A stretch of DNA of 64,000 nt from Aristolochia californica. Its lineage: Eukaryota > Streptophyta > Magnoliopsida > Piperales > Aristolochiaceae. A model generated the notes under the pieces. The model was not told where the DNA came from, searched no databases, and saw only the letters and a program-made list of their open reading frames with translations. Position 1 is the stretch's first letter, and every line of letters begins with the position of its first letter. The position numbers and the translations under genes are program-made. Shown one piece after another: positions 30,116 to 42,452 of this stretch. The DNA is taken from positions 25,797,610-25,861,609 of the forward strand of contig JARWKL010000004.1 of assembly GCA_029961685.1 (NCBI GenBank), in the 5' to 3' direction.

Positions 30116-32744
30116 TATTGGAAGATGGGCCCCAAGTCCACATGAACAAGGAAGGCCCACATATCCAAGTTTGTTGGAAGATGGGCCCAAGCCCATAAGA
30201 TATTGACTCACCATGATCACTTGAGGTGGCATAAGAAGTCTTACATACCCAAAATTATTATGGAAACAGATCTCATAGAAGAGTTTCAATTTAAAGGTTT
30301 TTTAGTCATGTTAGTCTTCTATTTATATTGAGTTATTTAATTATGCTAGGGCTTATCTTTATCTTTAAGTGTTAGAGTTTGGGTGTAATTGGGACAAAGG
30401 TAGTTTAATTGTAATTGGACACTATTACCTTCCTCTATCATAAATAGAGTTTCATGTACTCTGATTATAATAAGTCAATGAAGTATTTCTCTTTTCCATA
30501 AATTCAACATGGTATTGACTCAATCAACCCACAAAGATAATGAGATCCTTTTCTGATCTATTATCTCTAGCTATTTAGGTTCGTATTTATCTTTTTTTTT
30601 TTCTCTTTTCAATCCCTATACCATTTTTTCCTTTGAATTTTTACCTTTATACTAAGCTTTTAATATTGCATATTATATATGGACAGAAAGATATTCGAGT
30701 CTAATTTCCAAGGAAAAGTTATTTTTTCCAATCAGAGTTATCTACAAATAGAAATTGATATTTGAAGCATCCAAGGTCGGGTTAAAAAAGAGGTTCGAGC
30801 AGTAGCAGAAAGCTTCAACTTCTGAGCAATTTAATGCTACTAAGAATGAAACTTTATATGGATAATTACATATCAGAAGAAATATCTCTAAATCTATTTT
30901 CTTAACTATTAAACCAATTCTTTATCTGAGTTTTTTATACGGAGATATTGATCTTGGAAGATTCAATGGTCATGTTGGAAAAAGGGGAAAGAGTACTTAG
31001 TTCAGCCAAATTACAAAGACCCAAATCTATCAGATTATATATATCAATATAAGTATATTTTATGAAGAAAAATTATACTTGGATGAAATTTTTTTAAGTC
31101 TAGTTTCATAAGGAGAAATTTTCATGCCAATCTGATCTATATTTAAAGATATATTCTCATTGGAAGAATCAAAGGTCATGCCGATATCCTGTTGCATTGA
31201 AAAATCTGAATTTAAGCCGAATGTTTTGCATCAATTTTTGAGTTTCTATTATTGAGCAACCATATCACTACCATACTACATCTATGTTATTTGGTTCAAG
31301 CTGGGATCACTGTCATTACCTCCCAGCTTGAGGGGGAGAAGTAGAAGTACAAGAAAGAGGTATTTTATTCCATATGTTGTGATAAGTATTATGTGATCAA
31401 AATATTCAAGAAAGGGAGAGCACAAAAAAACATTGAACACCAAGAATCCTAACTTGCAATAATAATTGTATTAATTATTGGTGATATCTTAATTGGCTTG
31501 ACTCGATTCTTTTTCTCCAGCTGGATTATTATTTTGAAGTATTGACAAATATTCGATGCAACTACTCGCATTGGATTATTTAATGGGTCATTTTACAATG
31601 ATTTTTATTATTTTGTTTGTGTTATATGGGCCCAGCCTATTTCAGTTGCAACTATTGTGTCTCTTTGGATGAGATGTTATTATTGAAGAAGTGATGGCCT
31701 CAGCATCCTATCTTCCTCTTTACCCATTACCCATTGGTTATTTGGCAGCCTTTCTCCTACCAGCTGTTATTTGACTTTGACATACCTCTATGGGTCAATC
31801 TCCCATATGTTGCTTTAGTTGGGAGTTAAGTCCATCATGGTTGGGTGTTTTAAGACCATTGAGACTTTATATATATACCCATGGGTCTTTTATTTTTGCC
31901 TCGTGAATGACAAACATTACCCACTTATGACGTCTTTTATTGCTATCTTGTGAATGACAGTCATTTATCATGTATCACACCTTTTATAGACGTCTTGTGA
32001 ATGACAAGCATTTGTCATCCATTTCTACCTATGAGAGTTGGTGCCCGGGTTGGGACACTATGATGGAGGAGCTTATTACTACATATATGTTATCCCCCTT
32101 TATTGGCATTTATTAATCCTACCACTTGAGTGTCGTTGTCCTGTGGAGGGAAACGGTGATGCAGGAGTTTTATTACACTTCTGAGCATTGCGTATAGACA
32201 ATGTCATATGGCTTGGAGTGATTTTAATCTCACTTATCTTATGCCAGCTCAGCTTCATGGAAGATACCACTAGCATGACGGGGAGCATTGGAAGATATGG
32301 AGGACTGCCATTTTTACAAGACGATCTTATACATAATTTGTAGCAAGCTGGGAGTTCATGATGTTCTCACACCCCCACCTTGAGGGGAAGTTTTGGAAGA
32401 TGGGCCAAAGCCCATAAGATATGGACCCACCATGATCACACAAGCTGGTGAGACCCACCGTGATCATGTGAGGTGGCATAAGAAGTCTTACACAATAAGA
32501 AGTCTTACAAACCCAGAATTATTATGGAAGTAGGTCTCACAAAAGAGTTTCAATTTAAAGATTTTTTAGTCATGTTAGTTTTTTTTTATATTGTGTTATT
32601 TAATTATGCTAGGACTTATCTTTAAGTGTTAGAGTTTGGGTGTAATTGGGATAAATGTAGTTTAATTGTAAATGGACTTTACTTCCTTCATGTTCTTTGA
32701 TTATAATAAGTCAATAAAGTATTTCTCTTTCCATAAATTCAACA
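30116..32744 (+). mobile_element. Non-coding LTR element C, copy 1
   Basis: LTRs 30116-30509 and 32391-32744 (start TATTGG/TTTTGG for TGTTGG, end AAATTCAACA), primer site TGGTATTGACTC at 30510-30521, and a purine tract TTGAGGGGAAG at 32380-32390. The 1.9-kb interior has no gag or pol frame, only a degenerate copia RNase H end before the 3' LTR. It splits the RT of copia D between GYVAC and RLKDRL, which fits an insertion. The flanks TGTTC and CGCCT (TGCCT in copy 2) only partly match. A non-autonomous copia relative that depends on enzymes in trans. Confidence 0.82.
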
Positions 32745-34086
32745 CGCCTCAAAGACCGACTCATTTCCAAGACATACGCTCATGGAGTGGTTTATGGGAA
32801 AAAAATTTCTCTAGTTCCTAAATTAAGCTCGATACACATCTTATAATCTCTGGTTACTAATTCCACTTGGGCAATATTTCAGATGTCAAAAAAAAAAATT
32901 TGAATGGGGACATAAAAGAAGAGATGTATATGCACCACCCATTTGGTTTTGTGGTTGAGGTAGAGTCAGTATACAAATTGAGAAAGTCTTTCAGTGGCCT
33001 TAAATAGTCTCCTCAAGCTTGGTTTGCAAAATTTAGCCAAGCAATGTTATGGTATGGATTCAACCGGTGCTCAATAGATCATTTTGCTTTTATCAAAAAT
33101 ACCTCAAATGGAAAAGTATTACTAGTAGTTTATGTGGATGATATCGTCTTAACTGGTAGTGATGAGGACAACATCAAAGATGTCAAAGAAAGTATTTACC
33201 AAGAATTTTAAACAAAGGATCTTGGACTTCTAAAATATTTTCTAGGAATAGAGGTGTACCAATCAAAGCATGGGATCATATTATCTCAGAGAAAGTACAT
33301 CATGGACCTACTAGAGGACACATGGATGGGGAGTCGACCTATTGACACTCCAATGGATGCTAATGCAAAACTATGTGCAAGCTCTAGCGAAGATGTTGAT
33401 ATAGGTAAATATCAGAGGCTTGTGGGAAAGTTTATTTACCTCATAGTGACCAGACCAGTTATATCATATGCAGTAAGTGTGGTGAGTCAATATACGGATA
33501 AACCACAACTTACCCATTGTCAAGCCTTGGAGAGGATACAAAGATATTTCAAAGGAGCTCCAAGAAAAAGGGCTTCTCTATAAGAATCATGGCCATTTCA
33601 ACATAGAAGGTTTCTCATCTGTAGATTGAGCTGGATCACCTAATGACAAGAAATCCACTTCAGGGTATTGTACCTTAGTTGGAGGTAACCTGGTTACATA
33701 GAGAAGCAAAAAGTAAAATGTTGTTGCAAGCTCTAGTGCAGAAGCAGAGTAAATAAGTAAGGCCCAAACAGAGCTTCTATGGATCAGATTTCTTCTAACT
33801 AAATCCTGATTCTATAAAGGAGCTTCTATGGAATTATATTGCGACAACTTGGTAGTCATTCATATCACTTCAAATCCTATCTTCCAGGAGAGGATAAACC
33901 ACATTGAGGTAGACTGCCACTTTATTCAGGAAACATTTCAGGCTGGAATCTTATATCTCAGACATGTTCCATCACAAGGGCAGGTGGCAAACATTCTTAC
34001 GAAATCAGTCACACTCAAGATCTCAACCACTATATGTGGCAAATTGGATATCAATGATGTTTTCTCTCCACTAGCTTGAGGGGGAG

Positions 34087-34498
34087 TGTTGGAAGACACC
34101 TCAAAGTGCCTACTATAAATACCTTCCCCACATCAAGGAGGTGGCACAATGTGTAATTTAATGATTAGGGGGCACAAGGTTGTAATTAATGAAGATGATA
34201 TATGCAACTTATATCTTTTCCTTTTGAGAGATTGTATCCCTAAGGCCATTGTAGTCATTGTAACCTTCCTTCATAAAATATAAATAGAGGATCAAGGCAA
34301 GGGTTAGATCATTAAGTCTCCCCTCTTCTCTCTCAAATTCGTCCACAGACTTTTCTCTCAAAGTCTCTCTCTCTTTCCCCCCTCCCCCTTTGTTCTTTTT
34401 TTCATTTTTCCTCTCATTTTCTTCTCCTCTTCTTCCTTATCTCCTCTCTCTTATACCCTCTTGGTCGAGGACCTTATCATGGGATCCTAAATCCAACA
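34087..34498 (+). repeat. 3' LTR of copia D, copy 1
   Basis: 412 bp from TGTTGGAAGACACC to GATCCTAAATCCAACA, directly after the purine tract TTGAGGGGGAG. It holds a strongly CT-rich stretch at about 34345-34450. No matching 5' LTR is found in the window. Confidence 0.88.
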
Positions 34499-35222
34499 CA
34501 AAGAAACCAAACTCTTTGAGGAAGAAGAGCAAGAATCTAGTGAAGATCATTCGACTGATCCACAATCATTTAAACAACCCATTCCAAAAAAATTGCAAAT
34601 TAAGAATGAAGCTTCAATCTAAGAAAGATAGGTCTTCAAAATATGTAAATAACCTATCTATATTAGAAGCACGTTATTTCAAGAAATTTATGTTTTTCTT
34701 GAGAGATATATTTGAGATTCTATTGTGATTTTAAAAAGGACAAGGTGTCCCTTTCTATGTTTTATGACTCTATTTTAGAACATCAAGAACTTGTCTTTAT
34801 GAGTTGACTTAAGCCTTGTTAAGGCAAGACCTTACTCACCTCATCTGTATTAAGAGGGTCCAGTTTGGTTGAATAGGAAAGAACCATTAGGCCTTAGACA
34901 CTGTTGTGAACCATAAATCACTGTGAAAGCAAGCGGTACTGAAAATCCTTTGGTGGGTTTAGGCCTAGTGTGCCTATTGAGCTGTTGTTGCAAAATTCCA
35001 TTGTGGGTCTAGGCCAGATTGACTAGCAAGTTGCTGGAATATTCCTTTGTGGGTCTAGGTTGGATAATGTAATTGTTATTGTATTCCTTTATGAGGCTGA
35101 AGTTTTGTATGCCAGCTACTGTATTTAATTGATAAGTGTAAATCCTTGTGTGGACAACAATATAATTGTCTTAGAGACTATTTATTGTATGTACAATTAG
35201 ACAACCCAAAACATAGTGAATT
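34499..35222 (+). other. Flank of copia D shared by both duplication copies
   Basis: About 720 bases without a recognised gene. A plus frame reads KETKLFEEEEQESSEDHSTD over the first 100 bases, which looks protein-like but matches nothing I know. From 34807 onward there is a 'GTGGGTCTAGG' phrase repeated about three times at roughly 50-60 base spacing (34950-35070). The segment lacks the 1083 bases present at 62503-63585 in copy 2. Confidence 0.5.
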
Positions 35223-37500
35223 AACTTAAGGTGAAAACAACTTGTAAGTGGATTGGAAACTCTAGAATATGTTAAGATGTGAACCAATATAGATCATCAT
35301 ATGATCATCATGTGATTGTATGAATTTTTATGGTTGAACTCTGATTTTAATTTTTACATTGCACAATTAAATTCTAGAAACTTTTAAAATGCTTAAGGGA
35401 TAAGCTAAAAATCTATTCACTCTCACTCTACATTTGTTTTTTAATGGAACAAACAAATACATGCCAAATACGAAGAAATTATTTTTTATTTATTCAATTA
35501 AAATTTTATGATTAAATTGAAAATTGACCTTAGTTTATATAGACTTAGGTCCATACTCCTTTCTTCCTATTCATATAAAAACTCCAACCTATTATATGAG
35601 CCTATATTTTTTATTACTAATTAGGCTCATCACCCTTGACAAGGTGGGTTCTTGGTTAGCATCCTTACCCCAATTTGTGCTATTGGGATTTTTTTATCAC
35701 AACCATAAACAAATAATAAACAAATGCAATCAGGATTTTTTTATGACAACCATAAATAAATAATAAGAAAATCTAAAAGATAGTTACATTGAATATTGTG
35801 GTTATTGGAAGATAAAAAATTTAACATGTTTGTGGCTAAAATATTTAGCTTAGCTAGGGGAGGTAGAAGGGTTGTTCACATGAAGGTTAGTGTTTCATTT
35901 CATAAAATGGGCATGCTTGAGAGGAAAACATGAGAGGGGAAGAAGAGACATGAGAGGTAAAGGCACATTAAGGGAAAATAAACTAGGAGAGGAGATTAAC
36001 ATGCTTGTCTCCCTTCCTCTTCAGCACTCTTATTAATAAAGAAAAAAACATTTCCTAGTTACAAATTAACTATACTGCCCAAGATATCCAATGACACTCA
36101 AACTATAACTTGCTAAATTAAACATGGAAGAAATAAAAAAAAAAAAAAACTAGAAAACGTCTTCTTTTACTTGAGTTCTTTCTTTTGAGCTTGCTTCTCT
36201 TGTGAGACTTGTCTTGCATGAGATTCTTCTTAGACTCCCTTGTGAGAAATGTTGTGCATGAAAATCATCTTAGACTCTTTGATGTAGCTTCTTGAACAGT
36301 CCCCCTCAAGTTTGAGTTGGTAACTTCACGTTAAAAATAGAAATTATTAGCAACTACGAAAATTTCTTTGGTCTTTAATATTCAATTCTTCCTTCTTTAA
36401 TACTTGGGTTTTGTCTCATATCCTTCCTCTTAATTGGATACTTTTGACACAACTCTTTGAATTCTTTATTACTGGTCACATAAAAATTTATTCATAGCAG
36501 GCTTCTAATCTTATTGTGGGTTGAATTCTCAACCTTGTTCTGACCTCATTTAACTATTTCCCTTTTCAAGCCCTGCCGCCCTACCTAATTGTCTTGCATT
36601 GTCGTACCTACCTCAAAAACTTTTCACAAAAAATGTGAAAACTCAATAAAGGCCCCATTTAAGAGAAATCAAGTGTTATCAATTTGGAGAAAATGCAATA
36701 CTTGAAGAAAACAAGCAACATTCATGGGTGAAATCAATATAGAGTTGGGTATTAGTGGAAAAAAAAAGTAAACTTTTGGTTAGGTAGGAATGGAAAATGT
36801 CGAATGATTTGAATCAAACAAATAAGAAAGCAAATCTAATTTTGACCGACAAAGAAAACCAAAAATTTCAAAAACCCAAAGCAAACCTCATGTTGATTTT
36901 TTACAAAGAAGAGAATCAGATGGAGATATCTTCTAATAAAAAATATTTATTTTTTAAAGAGGTCATCAAAATCAAGCCATCAATGTTTTCTCTCTTGGCA
37001 ATCAATTGAGGGTTTTTTGCATCTGAATTTTTTTATCATTTAAAAAATAGGTTATAATTATTCTTTATTCTACTTATCCTTCACATTTCTTTAGAATTCG
37101 AAAAGGTAACTAGGGGCAAAGGAACACATTCTAACCTCAAACTAAACCAGTTGGCCTCATCCTTGTCTTGTGATGATAAATGGCCATTGTACTATGACAT
37201 TATATCTTGTTAACCCACCTTGTTGTCACCCCGAGCTTATCATCATTTGTCTTAACATTTTCTTGGAGATTTAATCTATGATAAGGGTAAGTACTAGGTA
37301 AAGGCATCTGAAGAACTTCTATTGTTGGTTTAGGATTTTAACTTAAGGTTGAGTTTGGGTCTGAAAATCTAAGCCAGGTTCTAAGCTATCTCAGTTCTGA
37401 ATGGATTTTAGATGTATGTTCCCCATAATGAATAGTCCTATTAGCATGCAATTGTTTTTTATACATCTTTACGATTTTTTACTATAAATATTTAGGGGGG
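35223..37500. other. AT-rich low-copy region, no gene seen
   Basis: No frame resembling a known protein. Around 36300-36320 the plus strand has CCCCCTCAAGTTTGAG, which on the minus strand reads as a TTGAGGGGGAC tract followed by TGTTCAAG. This could mark the 3' end of a very decayed minus copia element, with its LTR toward lower coordinates. The 70-codon frame at 36797-37009 is lysine/asparagine-rich and probably chance. Confidence 0.45.
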
Positions 37501-37666
37501 TATTAATTAAGGTTAAGAAATTTAAAGTATATAAATCAAAACCCTAGGAATTCTTTTTCTTCCTTCTACATATCTTTCAAGCAGTCATATTACGCGGCGC
37601 ATTGCTACAGAAGCACAAAAAGATTGCTTGAGCCAGATTTGAAATTTCGCACTTCCAGTCTTCCAA
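37501..37666 (+). other. Possible 5' untranslated exon
   Basis: A TATA-like stretch (TATATAAATC, about 37529-37538) is followed by AAACCCTAG, CT-rich sequence and a GC-richer patch, then a donor-like GTAAGAG at 37667. This resembles the start of a plant gene. It may belong to the exon candidate at 39790. Purely compositional evidence. Confidence 0.25.
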
Positions 37667-39789
37667 GTAAGAGTATTTCTATTTTAGATCCTTAATGTTT
37701 ATGTATGGTTGTATTCTTCTTCTTCTTCTTCTTATTCTTCTTCTTCTTTTTTTAAGAATATTACTCTATTGTTTTCATCCTGAAATCTTCACCTCTCTAA
37801 ATTGTGTTTTGTAGGTTTTATTGGTCTAAAGTCCTTGTCCATTTTTACCGTATTTTTTTTCATACCACATGAAGTCTATCTCACTCCACATGAGAAATAG
37901 ATTGATTACATTGTGGTTTCTTAGTGCTATGATTTATATGAGGCTTTTATTACCCTCAAGCAAGGCTACAATTCAATAAGAACCGAGAAGCAAGACCTAT
38001 GTTTGGGGTTTTTGAAACGATTACCAAATTAACCCATTGCAAATAGATATTTTACTAATACATATATATTAAAACAAAAAATTGCTTAGATGAAATTATT
38101 CATGTGTTAATAAAATTAATAAAATGTTTCTTAAATTTAACAATTTAATTTTGTATGGTTAGTTGAAGATATACAATTATTTTCTTTATCGCCCTTGCAC
38201 ATCATGAGTGTGCCAAGAGATATATATGTATAAATGATTATAAATGAAATTTCCAATAAGAGAAAATTTATAGGTATAAAATAATAAGAGTCATTTTATA
38301 TGAAGAAATCAAGAACATGGATTTAATCCGAGTAGTCATTTGCTATTCCATATTTAATTAGTTGTTGGATTTCAATGAAATATCTTTTTTAAATTATTCA
38401 TAGTTGATGACGTTTAAGTTTTATTATTATAATATTTTTTTAAAATATTTCTAATATTAATTAAAAGTTTATGTTATTGAAGGATAAAAGATAAAAAACC
38501 TTTGTAGATGAAATGTGGTAGTCGGCAACCCAGTCGATATTATGAGTTTTACAAGCATGGGAAAAGGATGCATGTAACTAAACTTGGGAGAACACAAGTC
38601 CAACCTCCTTGTCCTTTGAATGTAATAAGAATTATTTTAGTAGTTTACAATTTAGAATTTTTTTGAACCTTTTGTTTTACTACTTTGGTAGACAAAAAAC
38701 ACTTAAGACACACAAAACTATGTTTAAATGTTATTTATAATTTTTTTAAACATGGCAATAACTTGTACAGATTTTACAAAAAAAAAAAAAAAACGTTAGT
38801 GGTAAGATGTTAAAATATTAATTTCATTACTTTTTATATGGGTAGAATTCATTGTAGTATTTTTCAATTTGGTGACCTGTGGAGATAATATTATTTTTGG
38901 AAAAATATGAAACATAAATCAGCTACAAACGAATCATCCATTTGATGTTTTTTTTTTAATTTTGTGATTTCCACATTATATAAAGGTAAGTTTGGAGAAT
39001 ATCGTTTGTTGATGAGAGACGATTGAAGATCCTGAAAATCTTTCATCCAAGGTTTTTACTCTTTTTAGATTCCATTGCTGATTAATTGGGGGAAAGTTGT
39101 AAGAGCCAACATATTGAGAATCCGAATTTTAGGGTATGTTTCCTATTAAATAGTGAAAAATTGCATCTGTCTTGAAACAACAAACAAACGAAACACAATC
39201 AAAGAAGAGACAATAGAGTAGAAGTGAGTTGATATATTATCATATCTATGTGTGTTTTCTTTTTTCTTTTAAACTTTGTTATGTGTGGATGTGCATTTCT
39301 ATCTTACAAAAGATATAAAAAATTGAGTTTTGATATGCTAGCCCATTTTAGCATGGGGTTAGATCCATTGGAGTGAATAGGAACTGCTCTCCTTAGTCAA
39401 CGAGTCTCATGCATCGTTCCATTCCCTACACCAAAGAAAATCTACAAAGGATGAAAGAATTCAAAAGTGTAACACAAATTTCAGCACTATAAGTAAAAAA
39501 GTTGATTATCAAAATGGCATTAGTTTTTCTCAAGCCGTACGGTCATAGCCAAACAACTATTCTTGCTCTGTTACACTTGCGCTAATATACAGTCCTCTGT
39601 TACAAGTTGCTAATGCTCTTTCAAAAATCATAAATAATCAAAGTACTTAGATTCACTTGCGCTCTGTATCGTATCATAATACAGTTGTCAGATGCAAACT
39701 GTTGAAACAAAACTAGTTTCATGATTGCCGATTCTTCTTCTTTTACTGCACCCATTTTGTTTGAGCTCTACAAGCGTTTGGTCTTGCAG
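37667..39789. other. AT-rich stretch, possibly intronic
   Basis: No coding signal. It contains a (TTC)n tract at about 37711-37750, an A-run at about 38779-38794 and long T-rich runs. It would be the intron if the exons on either side belong together. Confidence 0.35.
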
Positions 39790-40062
39790 TAATTCTTGCA
39801 TAGAAGTGAATCGGAATGAGCTCAAGACTTGTTAAGTTTGATCTCAACTTGACTCCTGCCAAAAGGAAGCAGGGGCCAGCAGCCCAAGGAAACGTTTGGA
39901 TGGAGAAACAAGTTCAGCTCCTCGTGAATCAGAGAAAAAAAGACGTCAAGAGACTGCACCTCAGAAAGACCCCACGGAGATCTGTTTAGGCTTTGCGAAA
40001 AAGAGAAATGAAGATAAGATGATTAGTGTCTATTCTCAGCCAATTGAGGATCCCATTTGGAG
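39790..40062 (+). other. Candidate host exon with frameshift
   Basis: Preceded by an acceptor-like TTTGGTCTTGCAG and ended by the donor-like GTAAGT at 40063. An ATG at 39816 begins MSSRLVKFDLNLTPAKRKQG. After about 25 codons the plausible frame shifts by one base to SPRKRLDGETSSAPRESEKK and runs to SVYSQPIEDPIWR at the donor. The basic, serine-rich stretch ending in DPIWR recalls plant PHD-finger/ASI1-interacting type proteins, where a similar phrase precedes a conserved domain, but this is a weak resemblance. No downstream exon was found before copia sequence begins at about 40850. Probably a relic or a gene start cut off by insertions. Confidence 0.35.
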
Positions 40063-40845
40063 GTAAGTCTTACTCTCTTCAACAAATACAGTAAATTCCT
40101 ATCTTAAAAGTAACATTACCAATATTCTTGGCCAGTCCATCTTAAAAGTTGCTACAGAAGTGATACTACTAATTGTACCACGTAAAGAATGGTTGTAAAA
40201 AGTAAATAGGATGGAGGTTAAAAGAGCACACTTCTATGTCTTGTACAACATATGATTTTCTTTTTAGTTAGTACAATTCTTAGGCCATGTCACTGCCCTG
40301 GTTGAAAATCATGAATATCCCAGGGAAAGCATTTCCTACAAAGTTTTTCATGATTACAGGTTTTCTAGAAATCTCTAATTTAAAATCTTATTATTTTCTT
40401 ATTTGAAATTATTTTGAAATATAATAAGATTTTTATGGTAGTTATTACTATGATTTCCAAGGAAAAGAAAGAAAACCATGTTTTTGTCTATCAACGAGCC
40501 GACTCCAGTTTGGACTCGACAAATATAGGTTATCAATTTTTTTTTTATCAAATTTAGACAAGGAAACTGTGATTAAGTGTGAGCTTAATCTGAGATTAAT
40601 TACATAAGATTTTGAAAAAGAAGTAGGAAAGAAGGAAAGAGAGAAGTTGAATTGTTCAAAGGCTTGCCCCAAAAGATTAAGCTCACTAAAGTTCTCCATC
40701 AAGTTATATAAGAGGAACACTGAAAATTATTAATAATGCCCAATGAGCTATACAATAGATATTTAAAAAAAAAGTTATTTAAATTACACTCTTCTACCCT
40801 TATTTAAATACTAAAGTTTACAAACTATCTCCTTATATTCTAACA
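40063..40845 (-). repeat. AT-rich region ending in a copia LTR terminus (minus)
   Basis: The right end reads on the minus strand TGTTAGAATATAAGG, next to a purine tract and the end of a copia RNase H, so the 3' LTR of a minus-strand copia element starts at 40845 and extends left. Its other end was not found, because no second LTR is in the window. Bases 40063-40350 may be intron of the preceding candidate exon. Confidence 0.5.
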
Positions 40846-40851
40846 CTCCCC

Positions 40852-41113
40852 TCAAGTTGGATAATAAAAATCAAACATTCCTGGCTTGGAAGCCAATTTA
40901 GTAAATTGAGCTCTTTGGAAAGCCTTGTTAGAGAGGTCTACTTGATCTTCATTTCTCTCATGATAAGTAATTATCTTTCCATTCATAACTTGGTCTCTAA
41001 TATATTGATAATCCACTTCCATGTGTTTAGTTCTTTCATAAAATACTAGATTATTCTATTAATATAGTTGCTTGATTATCACATTTCATCACCATAGGAA
41101 GCTTAACTTCCAT
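40852..41113 (-). pseudogene. Copia RNase H C-terminal fragment (minus)
   Basis: The minus strand reads CDNQATILI-like, YERTKHMEVDYQYIRDQV, and EDQVDLSNKAFQRAQFTKLA ending GMFDFYYPT then stop, the C-terminal part of a copia RNase H. The purine tract and LTR terminus follow. The rest of the element is missing upstream of about 41113. Confidence 0.78.
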
Positions 41114-41129
41114 ATGATAGAACCTTCAT

Positions 41130-41627
41130 TGGAAAGGTCCTACCCTTGTAGTCAAGCACAATGGAAGACTGAGATAGGGTGATTAAAAGGTTTGGAAGAG
41201 GGTGAAGGTAGATATAAAGTGTTGAAGAAAGCTATTACCAAATAATCCAAGGTGAGTCTCATGAAAAGGAGGTCTCACTAATAAAATAAAGTCAAAGAGA
41301 AAGAGAAGAAGAAGAATCTTAGTCGATCATATGTGAGAGGAAGATTTCCTCCTTATTCTCTTAGTTATAGTTTTCTTATTGCAAAGTATTGTGATTAGAT
41401 TTAGTGAGAGATTATTGGGCGTAATTAGGAACTTTAAAAAAGTTTATTTTTAGCATAAGTCAGTATTCTATTATAAAAAGGACCATGTAAAAGAGCAATA
41501 AATACACCACTCTCACAATTTCCTCTTCATATCGATTCATTCACTCTTCGATTTCCTGTCTTTTCTCCTCTCTCTTACGTTTTCTCCTCTTCTCTTTGTC
41601 TACCATGCTTACTATTTGAAAGTTAAC
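41130..41627 (+). repeat. Possible truncated LTR
   Basis: Contains a TATA-like TATTATAAAAAGG (about 41471), an AATAAA at about 41497, a CT-rich stretch and a terminus GAAAGTTAACA at 41627, followed by a primer-site-like TGGTAGTGATA. The left end is unclear and no partner LTR was found. Confidence 0.4.
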
Positions 41628-41659
41628 ATGGTAGTGATAAATTGCAGAATCTAAATAAC

Positions 41660-41885
41660 GCCTTAAGAAAAGTTAGTATGTGGATAGATCTTGTGTGTGT
41701 GGGTGCGATTTCTCTTGTAAACTGCTTTATCATCCTAGTGAAGTGTTACAGCGGCAAAAGATAGGAGGTGGTGTCACCTTGAGGTGAACCTGTATAAATC
41801 TTGAGTTTTTCATGCTTGATTATTTCTTCTTCTGCCATTATTATTGCTCTCGCTAGTATTGAACTAGGGCGTCTAATTCCTAACA
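41660..41885 (+). repeat. 5'-truncated LTR of family K
   Basis: Shares the downstream part of the family K LTR (GTGTGTG...TTTCTCTTGTAAAC, CACCTTGAGGTGAACC, GGGCGTCTAATTCCTAACA). The primer site TGGTATAAGAG follows at 41888-41898. The first part of the LTR is missing. Confidence 0.75.
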
Positions 41886-41919
41886 AGTGGTATAAGAGTT
41901 TTGTTCGGGATTGAGAGCA

Positions 41920-42155
41920 ATGACTAGCGGAGAAGGATCAACACTTGGAATCAACAAGTTTGATGGTATGAATTTTTCATTCTAGACAATGCAGATTGAA
42001 GATTATCTGTATAGTAAAAAGATGCACTCACCACTTTTAGATATGAAACCAGAAGGCATGAAAGATGATAGGATTTGGGAGTGATCTAGTTGACACTATC
42101 GAAGAATGCCACTCATAACGTGGCATTGGAGAAAATCACAACGAGAATGATGAAG
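41920..42155 (+). pseudogene. Family K copia gag start
   Basis: Starts ATG at 41920: MTSGEGSTLGINKFDGMNF, stop, then MQIEDYLYSKKMHSPLLDM and a second break. Same gag as the minus-strand remnant at 411-966. After about 42155 the sequence passes into another LTR of the same family. Confidence 0.78.
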
Positions 42156-42164
42156 ATTGTTATG

Positions 42165-42446
42165 AATGCCCTATGCTGAGTCGGTATGCGGATTGACCAT
42201 AGCAGTAAGATCGTCCTGGGGGTTGGAAGGGGGGCAGGAAGCCCCCCTCCCAGTCCACGATATATTAACTACTATTTCATTAAGGGTAGTTTGATAATTT
42301 AACTCTTGTATCGCTATTGCCCATGTTTCCTCTTTATATTTGGGGTGTTGTTATTAGGATTTTATCATCCGATGTGCATCAGTTGTGTTCAAGAGAGGAT
42401 AGAGAAAAACCACATGTTAGTGTGTGTAATTTTTCTTGTAAATAAT
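42165..42446 (+). repeat. Family K LTR cut by the duplication junction
   Basis: Family K LTR sequence from CTGAGTCGGTATGCGG to CTTGTAAATAATTTCATT, where it stops and the second copy of the duplication begins. In intact copies the next bases would be CTTGATAGTGAA. Confidence 0.78.
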
Positions 42447-42452
42447 TTCATT

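Larger units (their letters stand above)
27112..34086 (+). pseudogene. Copia element D polyprotein, copy 1 (decayed, twice interrupted)
   Basis: Gag begins abruptly at 27112 (SNYLSW, SVKRFLFTRDLLGHLAKPAPPI), parallel to the gag of copia A. No 5' LTR is present. A better kept gag part is 27458-27901 (FLEVEKSQLLSSSTFSSFDD, RGHGRNYRRGQARGG). Protease (WIIDSG) lies near 28000 and has lost one base relative to copy 2. Integrase occupies about 28370-29160 with many stops. RT starts at about 29960, is split by element C, and continues at 32745 to 33583 with VVYVDDIVLTG. RNase H is at about 33590-34079, ending INDVFSPLA then stop. A solo LTR (29465-29841) and element C (30116-32744) sit inside. Confidence 0.88.
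8955..42446. repeat. Copy 1 of a 33.5-kb direct tandem duplication
   Basis: Everything from 8955 to at least 35222 recurs in the same order and orientation from 42447 to 64000. If the duplication is simple, copy 1 ends at the junction 42446. The stretch 35223-42446 would then recur beyond the window. The copy is distinguished by the 5762-bp copia insertion and by lacking a 1083-bp segment found in copy 2. Confidence 0.85.

Noticed and set aside
34499..34730. KETKLFEEEEQESSEDHSTD frame as a pararetrovirus or host protein
   Set aside because: Short, broken after about 35 codons in both copies and without any diagnostic motif; left as unknown.
34950..35070. Repeated GTGGGTCTAGG phrase as a CRISPR-like or satellite array
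   Set aside because: Only about three loose copies with unequal spacing; no array structure, and the setting is a plant nuclear genome.
36797..37009. A 70-codon plus frame rich in Lys and Asn
   Set aside because: Composition follows the local AT content, with no domain, no start context and no splice signals; probably chance.
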